A DNA stretch of 64,000 nt from Bacteroidota bacterium (GTDB lineage Bacteria > Bacteroidota > Bacteroidia > Bacteroidales > Paludibacteraceae), in assembly GCA_021779195.1 (NCBI GenBank), contig JAJYBB010000004.1:124001-188000 (forward strand). The letters run 5' to 3'. Under the pieces are notes generated by a model that saw only the letters and a list, made by a program, of their open reading frames with translations, did not search any database and was not told the origin of the DNA. The position numbers and the translations under genes are program-made. Below, one piece after another: positions 55,246-64,000 of the stretch; the stretch's first letter is position 1, and every line of letters begins with the position of its first letter.

Positions 55246-55689
55246 CTGCTTTGTTGCTCAGAAACCGCTTCTTTGAAAATTGGAAATGAAATTTTCTAAA
55301 CAGAGTCAATTTACTAAATATTAGTAGTTTAATATTGTTAATATATATATTTGATTCTTTAAGTCAATTATTAAAGTACTCCACCAAATTCAAAACAATC
55401 GCAAACAATTTACTGTTTTTAATAGAAGTGCAATTGCGACAAAAAGCACAGTTAAAAATTCCATCGAAACATTCAATTTACTAAAAAACAGACATTACTG
55501 AAAACTATCTGTCGTAAAAAAATTATCTTTGTATTCAATTTAGAGGATAGGAAGATTAATTTAACGATTAAAAATCATTCTGATTTGTTATAAAACCAAT
55601 GGCATTAGAAATACTGTATTAAAAAAGGAAAATTTCAGGTGCCAGATATAAACGACTATTTCACAGAAAATCATTAAATTAGAAAGCGA
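55246..55689 (+). other. Intergenic region upstream of the OmpH-like gene
   Basis: 444 bp, AT-rich. A perfect -7 element TATCTTTG is at 55524-55531, about 160 bp before the ATG, but there is no TTTG at the right distance upstream. Nothing else recognised. Confidence 0.5.
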
Positions 55690-56292
55690 ATGAAAAACAT
55701 TTCACTCATTATCAACGCCTTATTGGCGGTAGCAGTTATTATACTGTTTGTTTTAGTTTTAGGGAAAAAATCGGAAAAAAATATTCAAACGGTTGTTGAA
55801 GGTAAAAATTATGTGGCAACCACCGGTAAGCTTCCCATTGCTTATATTAACGTTGATTCTTTATTGTCAAATTATACTTTTGCCAAAGAATCAAACGAAG
55901 CACTTATAAAAAAACAAGAAGATTCACGGCTGACTATTAACACACAAGCAAGGCAGTTGCAAGCTGAAATGGCCGATTTTCAACGAAAATTAGATAACAA
56001 TGCATTTTTAAGTCGCGACCGTGCTGAACAAGAACAAGTACGTTTACAGAAAAAGCAACAGGCATTGCAGGAATTAGACGGTAAATTGAGCCAGCAGTTA
56101 GTTCAAGTTCAACAAAAAATGAGCGAACAACTGCGCGATACAATTAATAAATTTTTGAAAGAGTATAACAAAACGCATAATTATCAAATGATTATCAGCA
56201 ATACTGCGAACGACAACATACTTTATGCCGACAAAGCTTACGACATCACTGCCGAAGTAACAAAACTGCTTAACGAGCGGGTTCAAAAATAA
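55690..56292 (+). CDS. OmpH/Skp-like periplasmic chaperone
   Basis: 200 residues. An N-terminal hydrophobic segment (ISLIINALLAVAVIILFVLVL) acts as signal or anchor. The OmpH core follows: LPIAYINVDSLLSNYTFAKESNEALIKKQEDSRLTINTQARQLQAEMADFQRKLDNNAF, a long coiled coil with LQKKQQALQELDGKLSQQLVQVQQKM, then IISNTANDNILYADKAYDIT near the end. Skp-like proteins escort unfolded outer-membrane proteins to the Bam complex; BamD is also encoded in this window, though far away. Confidence 0.9.
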   Translation: MKNISLIINALLAVAVIILFVLVLGKKSEKNIQTVVEGKNYVATTGKLPIAYINVDSLLSNYTFAKESNEALIKKQEDSRLTINTQARQLQAEMADFQRKLDNNAFLSRDRAEQEQVRLQKKQQALQELDGKLSQQLVQVQQKMSEQLRDTINKFLKEYNKTHNYQMIISNTANDNILYADKAYDITAEVTKLLNERVQK

Positions 56293-56306
56293 AATAGCAT
56301 TTTACA

Positions 56307-56360
56307 TCACCTTATAAAAAAAGGATGTCCGAGCTCGGACATCCTTTTTTTATAAGGTGA
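56307..56360. terminator. 54-bp perfect palindrome, bidirectional terminator
   Basis: Two 27-nt arms are exact reverse complements with no spacer (centre GAGCTC between 56333 and 56334), including A7/T7 tracts and GGATGTCC / GGACATCC. It lies between the converging OmpH gene (plus) and small membrane gene (minus), so it can end both transcripts. Confidence 0.9.
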
Positions 56361-56496
56361 AAATGAAGTTGATTATGACAGAAACATAAAAGCATCAAAC
56401 TGACAAATGTCATTAAAATTTAAAATAAATGCATTAAAAGGGAATTAATTCTAATTTGCAGTACGAAATTAATTCTAAATCATTGATGTATTGCAA

Positions 56497-56820
56497 CTAT
56501 TCTCCCCTAAACGATAAAAATAAAGTAGACAGAGAGTAAATAAGTACGGCAACCACCCATGAATTTGAATTTATGAACATAAAGTAAGCACCTAAAGCCA
56601 GCAGGAGGGCAGCAAATAAGCCCGAACGAGCCAAACGTCGCTGACGAACATCAGTCTCTTTAGATGAAATGACTTGCTTTAACGGAATATAAATTAACAA
56701 CGCTGCTCCAATTGAGAAAATGTAAGGAGCCAAAAACCAAGCTAAAAGTTTACCTACAATACCAATCAAAGCCAAAGAGGCTCCCGTTACATAAAAAATC
56801 TTATTTACTGACTGTTTCAT
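56497..56820 (-). CDS. Small four-helix membrane protein, unknown function
   Basis: 107 residues with four predicted membrane helices (IFYVTGASLALIGIVGKLLAWF; YIFSIGAALLIYIPL; SGLFAALLLALGAYFMF; WVVAVLIYSLSTLFLSF). Between helices 2 and 3 lies a charged loop KETDVRQRRLARSG. It overlaps the FtsB-like gene by 20 bp, so the two are translationally coupled. I do not recognise a named family. Confidence 0.7.
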   Translation of the reverse strand: MKQSVNKIFYVTGASLALIGIVGKLLAWFLAPYIFSIGAALLIYIPLKQVISSKETDVRQRRLARSGLFAALLLALGAYFMFINSNSWVVAVLIYSLSTLFLSFRGE

Positions 56821-57124
56821 TCTCTTTAATTATAAAAATATCTTCGTTATCCTTTTTCAAATAATAATGCTCTCGTGCGAATTTCTCCAAGTTTTCGTCA
56901 CTCGATTGAAGTTCCATTTTCTTCTGTTTGGTAGTTTTGATTTCATCTTGATAAAACTGCATTTCTTTCCTCATTTCCCTGATTCGTTGATACGACTGCC
57001 ATCGATGAATCAGATTGTGTTCATCAAAAAAAGTAACAAATACTGTAAATATAACTATTACAGCAACATACTTATTCAAAAATAGCTTCCTGAAAACAGA
57101 CTTGTGATGATTTGGCTCTGACAT
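56801..57124 (-). CDS. FtsB/DivIC-type septum formation initiator
   Basis: 107 residues. One membrane helix (KYVAVIVIFTVFVTFF) is followed by a coiled coil (YQRIREMRKEMQFYQDEIKTTKQKKMELQSS) and the conserved FAREHYYLKKDNEDIFII tail of the FtsB/DivIC family. These single-pass proteins bridge FtsL and FtsQ at the division septum. It is divergent from dnaX and overlaps the downstream membrane protein gene. Confidence 0.88.
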   Translation of the reverse strand: MSEPNHHKSVFRKLFLNKYVAVIVIFTVFVTFFDEHNLIHRWQSYQRIREMRKEMQFYQDEIKTTKQKKMELQSSDENLEKFAREHYYLKKDNEDIFIIKENETVSK

Positions 57125-57253
57125 ATAAATAATTTTGTTTTCAAAAAAAGAAAAATCAAAACGCTAAACGTCGGACAAAGGTACATAAATATCTTAAACC
57201 TTCTTTTTTTGGAGAAATCTTTTTTTTCTCGAAAAGGAATACGTAAATTTTAC

Positions 57254-57261
57254 TATATTTG
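57254..57261 (+). promoter_or_regulatory. -7 promoter element upstream of dnaX
   Basis: TATATTTG matches TAnnTTTG exactly and lies 27 bp before the dnaX ATG. No clear TTTG occurs 19-20 nt upstream. Confidence 0.4.
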
Positions 57262-57288
57262 CATTTCAAAGGAATACAAATTGGAAAT

Positions 57289-59028
57289 ATGGAAAACTTT
57301 ATCGTTTCAGCCCGAAAATACCGTCCCTCAACTTTTAGTTCTGTAGTTGGACAAACCGCACTGACAACAACCTTAAAAAATGCCATAAAAAGCAATCATC
57401 TCGCTCATGCTTATTTGTTTTGCGGACCACGAGGTGTAGGTAAAACAACCTGTGCTCGCATTTTTGCAAAGACTATTAATTGCGAACATTTAACTGATGA
57501 TTTTGAAGCTTGTAATCAATGTGAATCGTGTGTATCGTTCAAAGAACAGCGTTCCTATAACATTCACGAACTGGATGCAGCCTCCAATAACGGTGTCGAC
57601 GACATTCGTTCACTTACGGATCAGGTTCGAATCCCACCACAAATAGGCAAATATAGCGTTTATATTATCGACGAGGTTCACATGCTTTCCCAAGGAGCAT
57701 TCAATGCTTTTCTGAAAACCCTCGAAGAGCCCCCAGCTCATGCAATATTTATTTTGGCAACTACCGAAAAACACAAGATTATCCCCACCATTTTATCACG
57801 CTGCCAGATTTATGACTTCAACCGTATTACCGTTGCCGACACTGTAACTCAGTTACAAATGGTTGCCCAAAAAGAAGGCATTACAGTCGATATTAACGGA
57901 CTCAATGTAATTGCTCAAAAAAGCGATGGAGGTATGCGTGATGCCTTGTCCATTTTCGATCAATTAGTCAGTTTTTGCGGGAATAATATTACTTATCAAG
58001 GTGTCATTGAAAATTTGAATGTACTGGATTATGAGTACTATTTTAAATTAGTTGAGTCTGTTTTAAACGGCGATGTAAGCAAATGTCTACTGATATTCAA
58101 CGATGTACTCAACAAAGGATTTGATGCCCACCACTTTATTACCGGACTTAGTTCACACCTACGCGACGTATTGGTGAGCAAAGACCCCCAAACTATTGAA
58201 CTGCTTGAAGTTGGTGCCGACATTGGTAATCGCTACAAAACTCAGGCACAGCAATGCACTCCTGAATTTATTTTTCAAGCATTGAAAATAGCAAATGATT
58301 GCGACTTAGATTATCGACAAAGCAGGAATAAACGCTTATTGGTTGAGTTGGCTTTGATTCGAATGTGTCAAATTACTGAACTTAAAAAAAAAGCCTTAAC
58401 GTTTGATGAAAGTCCAATTCCAATCGAAAAGATCATGGTTGAAGCCAAACCCTTTCTTAATGCCGTTCAACATGCACCGATATCAGATCAGGAACATTCA
58501 AAGTCAGCACTTAAGCCTGCTGAAAGTGCCGAGACCACAAAAATCGATACACCACAACGTCCTGCGTTCAAACGACCGGAAAGTATTTCGATATCAAGAA
58601 CAAACGTTGTTGACTCACCCAAAGAAACTTATGGAGAAATTACAACAGAAACTCCTAAATTTAAAAATAAAAAATTTAGTGAAGATGAATTAATTCAATC
58701 ATGGCGGAATTTTGCAAATACTATTTCTGATCAGATTAGAATGTCGAGTTTTGTGTTAAATACCAATCCGGTACAGATTTCTGATACAACTTTTGAAATC
58801 ACAGTAAGTAATATTTTACAAGAAAAAGAATTAATACGACTACAGCCCGACATATTAAATTTCATACAAACTCAACTCGAAAATTCAACAATCAGCATGA
58901 ATATTAAATTGGCTGAAGAAAATGAAATTCAACGCGCAAGCTCTCCTGAAGACCGATACAAAATAATGGCTCAACAAAACCCTGCATTGGATATTCTTAA
59001 AAACGGACTACAATTGGAAATAGACTAA
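57289..59028 (+). CDS. dnaX: DNA polymerase III subunits gamma/tau
   Basis: 580-residue range from the ATG at 57289, giving MENFIVSARKYRPSTFSSVVGQ; an ATG ten codons upstream is open but not conserved. Walker A GPRGVGKTT at 46-54; zinc ligands Cys65, Cys75, Cys78, Cys81; Walker B region YIIDEVHMLSQGAFNAFLKTLEEPP; sensor LATTEKHKIIPTILSRCQ. The C-terminal third (about 390-470) is a low-complexity linker followed by a tau-like domain. It is the ATPase of the clamp loader. I see no obvious frameshift site for a separate gamma. Confidence 0.95.
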   Translation: MENFIVSARKYRPSTFSSVVGQTALTTTLKNAIKSNHLAHAYLFCGPRGVGKTTCARIFAKTINCEHLTDDFEACNQCESCVSFKEQRSYNIHELDAASNNGVDDIRSLTDQVRIPPQIGKYSVYIIDEVHMLSQGAFNAFLKTLEEPPAHAIFILATTEKHKIIPTILSRCQIYDFNRITVADTVTQLQMVAQKEGITVDINGLNVIAQKSDGGMRDALSIFDQLVSFCGNNITYQGVIENLNVLDYEYYFKLVESVLNGDVSKCLLIFNDVLNKGFDAHHFITGLSSHLRDVLVSKDPQTIELLEVGADIGNRYKTQAQQCTPEFIFQALKIANDCDLDYRQSRNKRLLVELALIRMCQITELKKKALTFDESPIPIEKIMVEAKPFLNAVQHAPISDQEHSKSALKPAESAETTKIDTPQRPAFKRPESISISRTNVVDSPKETYGEITTETPKFKNKKFSEDELIQSWRNFANTISDQIRMSSFVLNTNPVQISDTTFEITVSNILQEKELIRLQPDILNFIQTQLENSTISMNIKLAEENEIQRASSPEDRYKIMAQQNPALDILKNGLQLEID

Positions 59029-59114
59029 ATTTCCTCTCCCAAACTATGTTTCATTAGATATTTAATGGGAGTATTTATTTATTAACTAACTGGGATGAAA
59101 TTGTAAACAACAAG

Positions 59115-60290
59115 ATGAAATATTTTAACAAAATTTCGCATATAGTCTGGATATTGTCTATTGTAAGTTTATTTACCGATGTAGCAAGTGAAATGTTGTA
59201 TCCTGTGCTACCTATTTATTTAAAAAGTATCGGATTCTCGATTTTGGTTATCGGCATACTCGAAGGATTAGCCGAAGCCACTGCAGGATTGAGCAAAGGT
59301 TATTTCGGAAAATTATCGGATGCTTCGGGCAAACGTGTGCCGTTTGTGAAAATTGGCTATATCCTAAGTGCTGTTTCCAAACCAATGATAGCAATATTTG
59401 CACATCCAGTTTGGATATTTTTTTCACGAACAACCGACCGATTTGCCAAAGGCATTCGAACTGGAGCCCGAGATGCCATTTTATCCGACGAAGCAACTCC
59501 CCAAACCAAAGGAACTGTTTTTGGTTTTCATAGGACAATGGATACGGTTGGCGCTGCAATCGGACCAGCTTTAGCCTTACTTTATTTATATTTTCATCCG
59601 GGCAATTACATTGCCCTTTTTTATTTCGCCTTTATTCCAGGAGTTTTGGCTATCCTGACCACTTTATTCCTAAAAGAAAAAAAACACAACTCACCAAAAT
59701 CAAACGAGAAAATCCATTTCTTTTCATTCCTGAAATACTGGAAACAAAGCCCTGTTATTTACCGTAAATTATTAATCGGTTTATTGATATTTACCCTATT
59801 CAACAGTTCGGACGTATTTTTGCTACTCAAAGCCAAAGATGCCGGATTAAATGACACCCACGTTATTGGAATATACATTTTTTACAACTTAATCTATGCT
59901 TTTCTCGCTTATCCATTAGGAACCATCGCTGATAAAATCGGAATGAAAAGCATGTTTATTCTCGGACTGATCATGTTTTCAATTGTGTATTTCGGGTTTT
60001 CAATCAATGAAAATTTTTATATTTATCTGATACTGTTTTTTATTTACGGAATTTATGCAGCAGCCACGGAAGGAGTTTCCAAAGCCTGGATCAGTAATAT
60101 CTCGAACCGAAAAGACACAGCAACTGCCATTGGCACCTATTCAGCACTGCAAAGCATTTGCACCATGATTGCAAGCTCTCTTGCCGGAGTTATTTGGTAT
60201 GAATTGGGAGCGAAAGTACTTTTTATTGTGAGTGGAATAATGGCTTTGGTCGTGATCACATACTTGCTTTTAATGAAAATAGAAGAATAA
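59115..60290 (+). CDS. MFS transporter
   Basis: 391 residues with about 12 membrane helices. The start SLFTDVASEMLYPVLPIYLKSIGFS and ILEGLAEATAGLSKGYFGKLSDASGKR, then RTTDRFAKGIRTGARDAILSDE, match a family of MFS permeases widespread in bacteria (UMF1/YjiJ-like). Its substrate is unknown. It lies 86 bp after dnaX but is separated from it in function. Confidence 0.88.
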   Translation: MKYFNKISHIVWILSIVSLFTDVASEMLYPVLPIYLKSIGFSILVIGILEGLAEATAGLSKGYFGKLSDASGKRVPFVKIGYILSAVSKPMIAIFAHPVWIFFSRTTDRFAKGIRTGARDAILSDEATPQTKGTVFGFHRTMDTVGAAIGPALALLYLYFHPGNYIALFYFAFIPGVLAILTTLFLKEKKHNSPKSNEKIHFFSFLKYWKQSPVIYRKLLIGLLIFTLFNSSDVFLLLKAKDAGLNDTHVIGIYIFYNLIYAFLAYPLGTIADKIGMKSMFILGLIMFSIVYFGFSINENFYIYLILFFIYGIYAAATEGVSKAWISNISNRKDTATAIGTYSALQSICTMIASSLAGVIWYELGAKVLFIVSGIMALVVITYLLLMKIEE

Positions 60291-60630
60291 AAATTACACC
60301 TACACTTTGTAGCGCATTTATTTTCAACATATTAATCTTAATATTAAATCATTGATTTTCAATTTGAATTTTAAAGATAACATTATCAAAATGAAACTAT
60401 TATAGTAATAATGCTTAATTCTTAGAGTCTTTGCGTTGAATAAATTTCTTATTCAACTTATACTCAACTATTGATCTGACAAAGGGATTGAAAACCAAAT
60501 GAAATATTTTAAAAATCAAATTGAAGTCCTTAAACAGGTGCTCAAAGCTTTCAAAATCTGATTTATTTTCATAAAAACAGTCGTATTCCTTTCAATTTGA
60601 AAAAAAATATCATTTTATTCTTCCAAACTA
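60291..60630 (+). other. Intergenic region upstream of the ilv promoter
   Basis: 340 bp, AT-rich, no gene. It contains GAGTCTTTGCGTT at 60425-60437, shared with 32400-32412. Confidence 0.5.
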
Positions 60631-60661
60631 TTTGTTGATTAATTTTTTTCGCTTATCTTTG
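60631..60661 (+). promoter_or_regulatory. Promoter for the ilv operon leader
   Basis: TTTG (60631-60634), 19-nt spacer, TATCTTTG (60654-60661): exact match to the Bacteroidetes consensus. Transcription would begin near 60668, about 12 nt before the leader ATG. Confidence 0.75.
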
Positions 60662-60679
60662 CAGCCAAATTTATAAACA

Positions 60680-60751
60680 ATGAATTTCAAACCCATACAT
60701 CTTACTCTTGTCGTCCTCGTCGTGGTACTTTTGGTCAAATATCAAAGGTGA
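60680..60751 (+). CDS. ilv operon leader peptide rich in Leu and Val codons
   Basis: A 23-residue open frame, ATG at 60680 and TGA at 60749-60751. It encodes Ile, then eleven Leu/Val codons within twelve consecutive positions (LTLVVLVVVLLV), ending KYQR. It is closely followed by an intrinsic terminator and ilvD, the layout of ribosome-mediated ilv attenuation: shortage of branched-chain aminoacyl-tRNA would stall translation in this run. Confidence 0.9.
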   Translation: MNFKPIHLTLVVLVVVLLVKYQR

Positions 60752-60792
60752 GGGTGGTTACATCAGTATTTTAAAGTATGATGATTTTATAG

Positions 60793-60827
60793 AAAACCTT
60801 TCTCACCTTACCGGAGAAAGGTTTTTT
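60793..60827 (+). terminator. ilv operon attenuator (intrinsic terminator)
   Basis: AAAACCTTTCTC pairs perfectly over 12 bp with GAGAAAGGTTTT around a 9-nt loop, followed by more T. Its segment 60802-60809 (CTCACCTT) is complementary to 60745-60752 (AAGGTGAG), which spans the leader stop codon: a candidate anti-terminator. It stands between the leader and ilvD. Confidence 0.9.
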
Positions 60828-60947
60828 CGTAATAAAAAATGATTATTATTCAAAAGATCATATAATCAAACTTGAAAATCTTATATCATTCTTAAATTTA
60901 GAAAATTAACGAACTATTCTATTATAAATCCTGTAAGGGTAAAAAGT

Positions 60948-62777
60948 ATGAAACACGAATTACGCAGTCAAACAAGTACAGTCGGTCGTCGGATGGCGGG
61001 TGCCCGAGCACTTTGGAAAGCCAATGGAATGACCAACGAACAAATGGGAAAACCATTGATTGCAATAGCCAATTCATTTACTCAATTTGTTCCCGGACAT
61101 GTTCATTTACACGAAATCGGTCAGAAAATGAAAGCTGAAATAGAAAAGTTAGGCTGTTTTGCTGCTGAATTTGACACGATTGCCATAGACGATGGCATTG
61201 CTATGGGACATGATGGCATGCTTTACTCCCTTCCTTCACGCGATTTGATTGCCGACAGCGTGGAATACATGGTTAATGCTCATAAGGCTGATGCTCTTAT
61301 TTGTATCAGCAACTGTGATAAAATCACCCCTGGTATGCTTATGGCAGCAATGCGTTTAAATATTCCCACGGTTTTCATTTCTGGAGGTCCAATGGAAGCT
61401 GGCGAATTAGATGGAAAACAATTAGATTTAATTGATGCCATGGTTCAATCGGCTGATGATGCCATTTCCGACAATGAAATTCAACGAATTGAAAATGCGG
61501 CTTGTCCCACTTGCGGTTCATGCTCAGGCATGTTTACTGCCAACTCTATGAATTGCTTGAACGAAGCAATCGGATTGGCATTACCCGGAAACGGGACCAT
61601 TGTGGCTACCCACAGCAATCGCGAAAAACTCTTCATGGATGCCGCAAAACTGATCGTCGAAAATGCTTATAAATATTACCATGAAGGAGATGAAACAGTT
61701 TTACCTCGTTCTATTGCCACACGAGATGCTTTCCTCAATGCCATGAAATTAGATATTGCCATGGGAGGATCGACAAACACCGTACTACATATTTTGGCCA
61801 TTGCTCACGAAGCTGAAGTTGAACTTACCATGGAAGATATGGATCGATTATCACTTCAAACTCCTTGTTTGTGTAAAGTTGCACCCAATTCACATTTTCA
61901 TATACAGGATGTAAACAGAGCCGGAGGAATTCTATCCATTTTGGCTGAGTTAAATCGGGGTGGATTGCTCGAATCATCAGTTTTTCGAGTCGATGGTTTA
62001 ACATTGGAACAAGCATTACAGAAATATGACGTGATGCTTCCTACTGTTTCTGCCGAAGTTGTTCAATTATATAAAAGTGCTCCAGGATATCAATTTAATT
62101 TAGTAATGGGCTCACAAACTAATCAATATAAAGAACTTGATACCGACAGGGAAAAAGGTTGCATCCGTGATATAACACATGCTTATACTAAAGATGGCGG
62201 ATTAGCCATTTTAAAAGGAAACATTGCACAGGATGGATGCGTTATAAAAACTGCCGGAGTGGATGAAAGTATTTGGAAGTTTAGCGGAACAGCAAAAGTA
62301 TTTAACTCTCAGGACAGCGCCTGTGATGGAATTTTAGGAGGCAAAGTGGTTGCTGGCGACGTAGTTGTCATCACTCATGAAGGTCCAAAAGGTGGACCCG
62401 GCATGCAGGAAATGCTCTATCCAACTTCTTACATTAAATCGCGACACTTGGGAAAAGCCTGCGCATTAATTACAGATGGTCGGTTTTCAGGAGGGACTTC
62501 AGGGTTGTCGATCGGACACATATCACCCGAGGCAGCTTCCGGAGGTAACATTGGGTTAATTCAGGATGGCGATATCATTGAAATTGATATTCCAAACCGA
62601 TCAATCAACGTAAAATTGAGCGACGAAGAATTATCTGCCCGAAGAGGAGCCGAAATAGCCAAAGGTAAAGATGCTTTTATGCCAAAAAACAGAAATAGAA
62701 TTGTATCAAAAGCTTTACGTGCTTATGCATCAATGGTTAGCTCAGCTGACAAAGGAGCCGTAAGGTTAATTGATTGA
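60948..62777 (+). CDS. ilvD: Dihydroxy-acid dehydratase
   Basis: 609 residues. Iron-sulfur cluster cysteines: Cys123 in [14 protein letters not shown] and the pair in [17 protein letters not shown] near 188-200; Asp81/Asp82 metal region in [14 protein letters not shown]; the C-terminal [21 protein letters not shown] motif appears as [16 protein letters not shown]. It dehydrates dihydroxy acids to 2-ketoacids in valine, leucine and isoleucine synthesis. First structural gene of the ilv operon; ilvB follows after 107 bp. Confidence 0.97.
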   Translation: MKHELRSQTSTVGRRMAGARALWKANGMTNEQMGKPLIAIANSFTQFVPGHVHLHEIGQKMKAEIEKLGCFAAEFDTIAIDDGIAMGHDGMLYSLPSRDLIADSVEYMVNAHKADALICISNCDKITPGMLMAAMRLNIPTVFISGGPMEAGELDGKQLDLIDAMVQSADDAISDNEIQRIENAACPTCGSCSGMFTANSMNCLNEAIGLALPGNGTIVATHSNREKLFMDAAKLIVENAYKYYHEGDETVLPRSIATRDAFLNAMKLDIAMGGSTNTVLHILAIAHEAEVELTMEDMDRLSLQTPCLCKVAPNSHFHIQDVNRAGGILSILAELNRGGLLESSVFRVDGLTLEQALQKYDVMLPTVSAEVVQLYKSAPGYQFNLVMGSQTNQYKELDTDREKGCIRDITHAYTKDGGLAILKGNIAQDGCVIKTAGVDESIWKFSGTAKVFNSQDSACDGILGGKVVAGDVVVITHEGPKGGPGMQEMLYPTSYIKSRHLGKACALITDGRFSGGTSGLSIGHISPEAASGGNIGLIQDGDIIEIDIPNRSINVKLSDEELSARRGAEIAKGKDAFMPKNRNRIVSKALRAYASMVSSADKGAVRLID

Positions 62778-62884
62778 TCTTTCATAATTATTTAGAATTT
62801 TAAATTCTGTTCATGAGTTTACCTGAATTTCTTGACTAATTCAACTATGGTAACCTGAAACTCATGACTTGTAATAATATATAT

Positions 62885-64000
62885 ATGGAAACAAAAAATA
62901 AAATATCAGGGGGCGAAATTTTAATGCGTTCTTTAGTTGAAGAAGGTGTCGATACTATTTTCGGCTATCCTGGAGGAGCAATTATGCCCGTTTTCGATGC
63001 ATTATTCGATTATGATAAACATTTAAATCACATACTAACTCGACACGAACAGGGAGCAGTTCACGCAGCGCAGGGTTATGCTCGGGTTTCAGGGAAAGTC
63101 GGAGTTTGCTTAGTCACTTCAGGTCCAGCAGCTACCAATGCTATTACCGGCATCAGCGATGCTATGCTTGACAGTACTCCGTTGGTTGTAATTACCGGAC
63201 AGGTTGTTGCCTCCCTATTGGGAACCGATGCCTTTCAGGAAATCGATGTTGTGGGAATAACCCAACCTGTTACCAAATGGTCGTATCAGATTCGTAGAGC
63301 CGAAGATGTGGCATGGGCAGTGGCACGTGCTTTTTATATTGCCCGAAGTGGCCGACCGGGACCGGTTGTACTCGATTTTGCAAAAAATGCCCAGGTACAG
63401 GAAACCAATTTTGAATATAAACCTTGTACATTTATACGTAGTTATATCCCAGTTCCTGAAATGAAACCTGAACAGATTGAACTTGCCGCTTCATTAATCA
63501 ATAATGCAAAAAAACCATATGCATTGGTTGGGCAAGGCGTGGTTTTAGGCAATGCAGAACCTGAACTGAAAAAATTTCTTGAGAAAGCCGACATACCTGC
63601 CGCTTGGACTCTTTTGGGAGCCTCAGCAATGCCAACTGATTTCAGACTTAACAAAGGAATGCTTGGAATGCACGGAAATGTGGCACCCAATATGAAAACC
63701 AACGAATGTGATGTGCTGATTGCAATCGGTATGCGTTTCGACGATCGGGTTACCGGAGATTTGAATACATATGCCAAACAGGCAAAAATTATTCATATTG
63801 ATATCGATGCAGCAGAAATCAACAAAAATGTAACTGTAGATGCGCCAATCTTAGGCACAACCAAAGAAGTACTGCCTGCATTAACTGCAAAAATTCATAC
63901 GGCTCAACATTCGGAATGGATAGATTCATTTAATGAATATGAAGAAAAAGAATTCGAAAAAGTAATTTTACGGGAGGTTTTTCCTACATCTGGCGAGTTG
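62885..64000 (+). CDS. ilvB: Acetolactate synthase large subunit (3' end outside window)
   Basis: The ATG at 62885 opens a frame that runs past the window edge (372 codons seen). Catalytic Glu55 in LTRHEQGAVHAAQGYAR; TSGPAATNAITGISDAMLDSTPLVVITGQV; PFQEIDVVGITQPVTKW-type segment reading DAFQEIDVVGITQPVTKW; RSGRPGPVVLDF. The ThDP-binding C-terminal domain would lie beyond the edge. It makes acetolactate or acetohydroxybutyrate, the first common step of branched-chain amino acid synthesis, and is in the ilv operon behind ilvD. Confidence 0.96.
   Translation, partial: METKNKISGGEILMRSLVEEGVDTIFGYPGGAIMPVFDALFDYDKHLNHILTRHEQGAVHAAQGYARVSGKVGVCLVTSGPAATNAITGISDAMLDSTPLVVITGQVVASLLGTDAFQEIDVVGITQPVTKWSYQIRRAEDVAWAVARAFYIARSGRPGPVVLDFAKNAQVQETNFEYKPCTFIRSYIPVPEMKPEQIELAASLINNAKKPYALVGQGVVLGNAEPELKKFLEKADIPAAWTLLGASAMPTDFRLNKGMLGMHGNVAPNMKTNECDVLIAIGMRFDDRVTGDLNTYAKQAKIIHIDIDAAEINKNVTVDAPILGTTKEVLPALTAKIHTAQHSEWIDSFNEYEEKEFEKVILREVFPTSGEL

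Noticed and set aside
56497-56820. GldL or AtpI identity for the four-helix protein
   Set aside because: Hydrophobic pattern alone is not specific; no characteristic motif is visible.
59248-59559. 103-residue open frame opposite the MFS gene
   Set aside because: Antisense to a clear membrane transporter with no support of its own.
63442-63777. 111-residue open frame on the minus strand
   Set aside because: Lies opposite ilvB, which is supported throughout.

Overview
The window looks like chromosome of an AT-rich Bacteroidota, most likely order Bacteroidales (a Paludibacter-like relative is a guess). The support is gene content: a Bacteroidetes-type omega subunit beside bamD, a DUF4835 protein linked to type IX secretion, GldG, DUF5686, DUF4861, PorT-like barrels and ECF sigma factors. 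Several promoters also match the Bacteroidetes pattern TTTG-N19-TAnnTTTG, and Shine-Dalgarno sequences are generally not obvious. There are no rRNA genes, CRISPR arrays or prophages.

Layout. 1-380: the tail of an MscS-type channel. 397-5604 (-): recN, DUF4835, coaBC, rpoZ and bamD, a housekeeping and envelope cluster. 5731-8873 (-): a polyprenol-phosphate mannosyltransferase-like GT2, dihydroorotase, and an apbE broken by two one-base deletions. 8932-16059 (-): a WalJ-like metallo-hydrolase, a CDGSH protein, a TPR/PD40 protein, a large AsmA-like protein and radA. 16524-21390 (-): a trp operon trpB-E-G-D, preceded by a leader peptide with three consecutive Trp codons and an attenuator. 21649-24531 (+): hisIE, a complete 1300-bp IS4-family element with 18-bp inverted repeats and a 9-bp target duplication, an ftsE-like ATPase and a small zinc ribbon. 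24658-32230 (+): DUF4861, a PepSY-like protein, an ECF sigma factor overlapping an inner-membrane/beta-barrel fusion gene, a lipoprotein and DUF5686. 32574-35468: an ICMT-like methyltransferase, and prmC divergent from ribD. 35721-40874 (+): a 1116-residue GH18-CE4-GT2 fusion and a gldG with no gldF beside it.

41047-46762: a lactonase, OsmC, beta-carbonic anhydrase, a decayed tyrosine recombinase beside tRNA-Cys, a second ECF sigma/anti-sigma/Spy-like operon, and a 2-hydroxyacid dehydrogenase. 47158-57124: sucCD, a secreted GH31 alpha-glucosidase, ettA, a SPOR lipoprotein, sodB, an OmpH/Skp-like chaperone, a small membrane protein and an FtsB/DivIC-like protein. 57289-64000 (+): dnaX, an MFS transporter, and an ilv operon (ilvD, then ilvB running off the edge) behind a second leader-peptide attenuator rich in Leu and Val codons.

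The most interesting regulatory signal is the pair of amino-acid attenuators (trp at 21198-21336, ilv at 60680-60827). They share a plan: the segment around the leader stop codon, containing GTGAG, is complementary to CTCAC inside the terminator hairpin, so a ribosome reaching the stop would mask the anti-terminator strand. The most interesting proteins are the one-chain GH18/deacetylase/glycosyltransferase and the putative anti-sigma fused to an outer-membrane barrel. Signs of mobility are limited to one fresh IS copy and one old integrase scar at tRNA-Cys.
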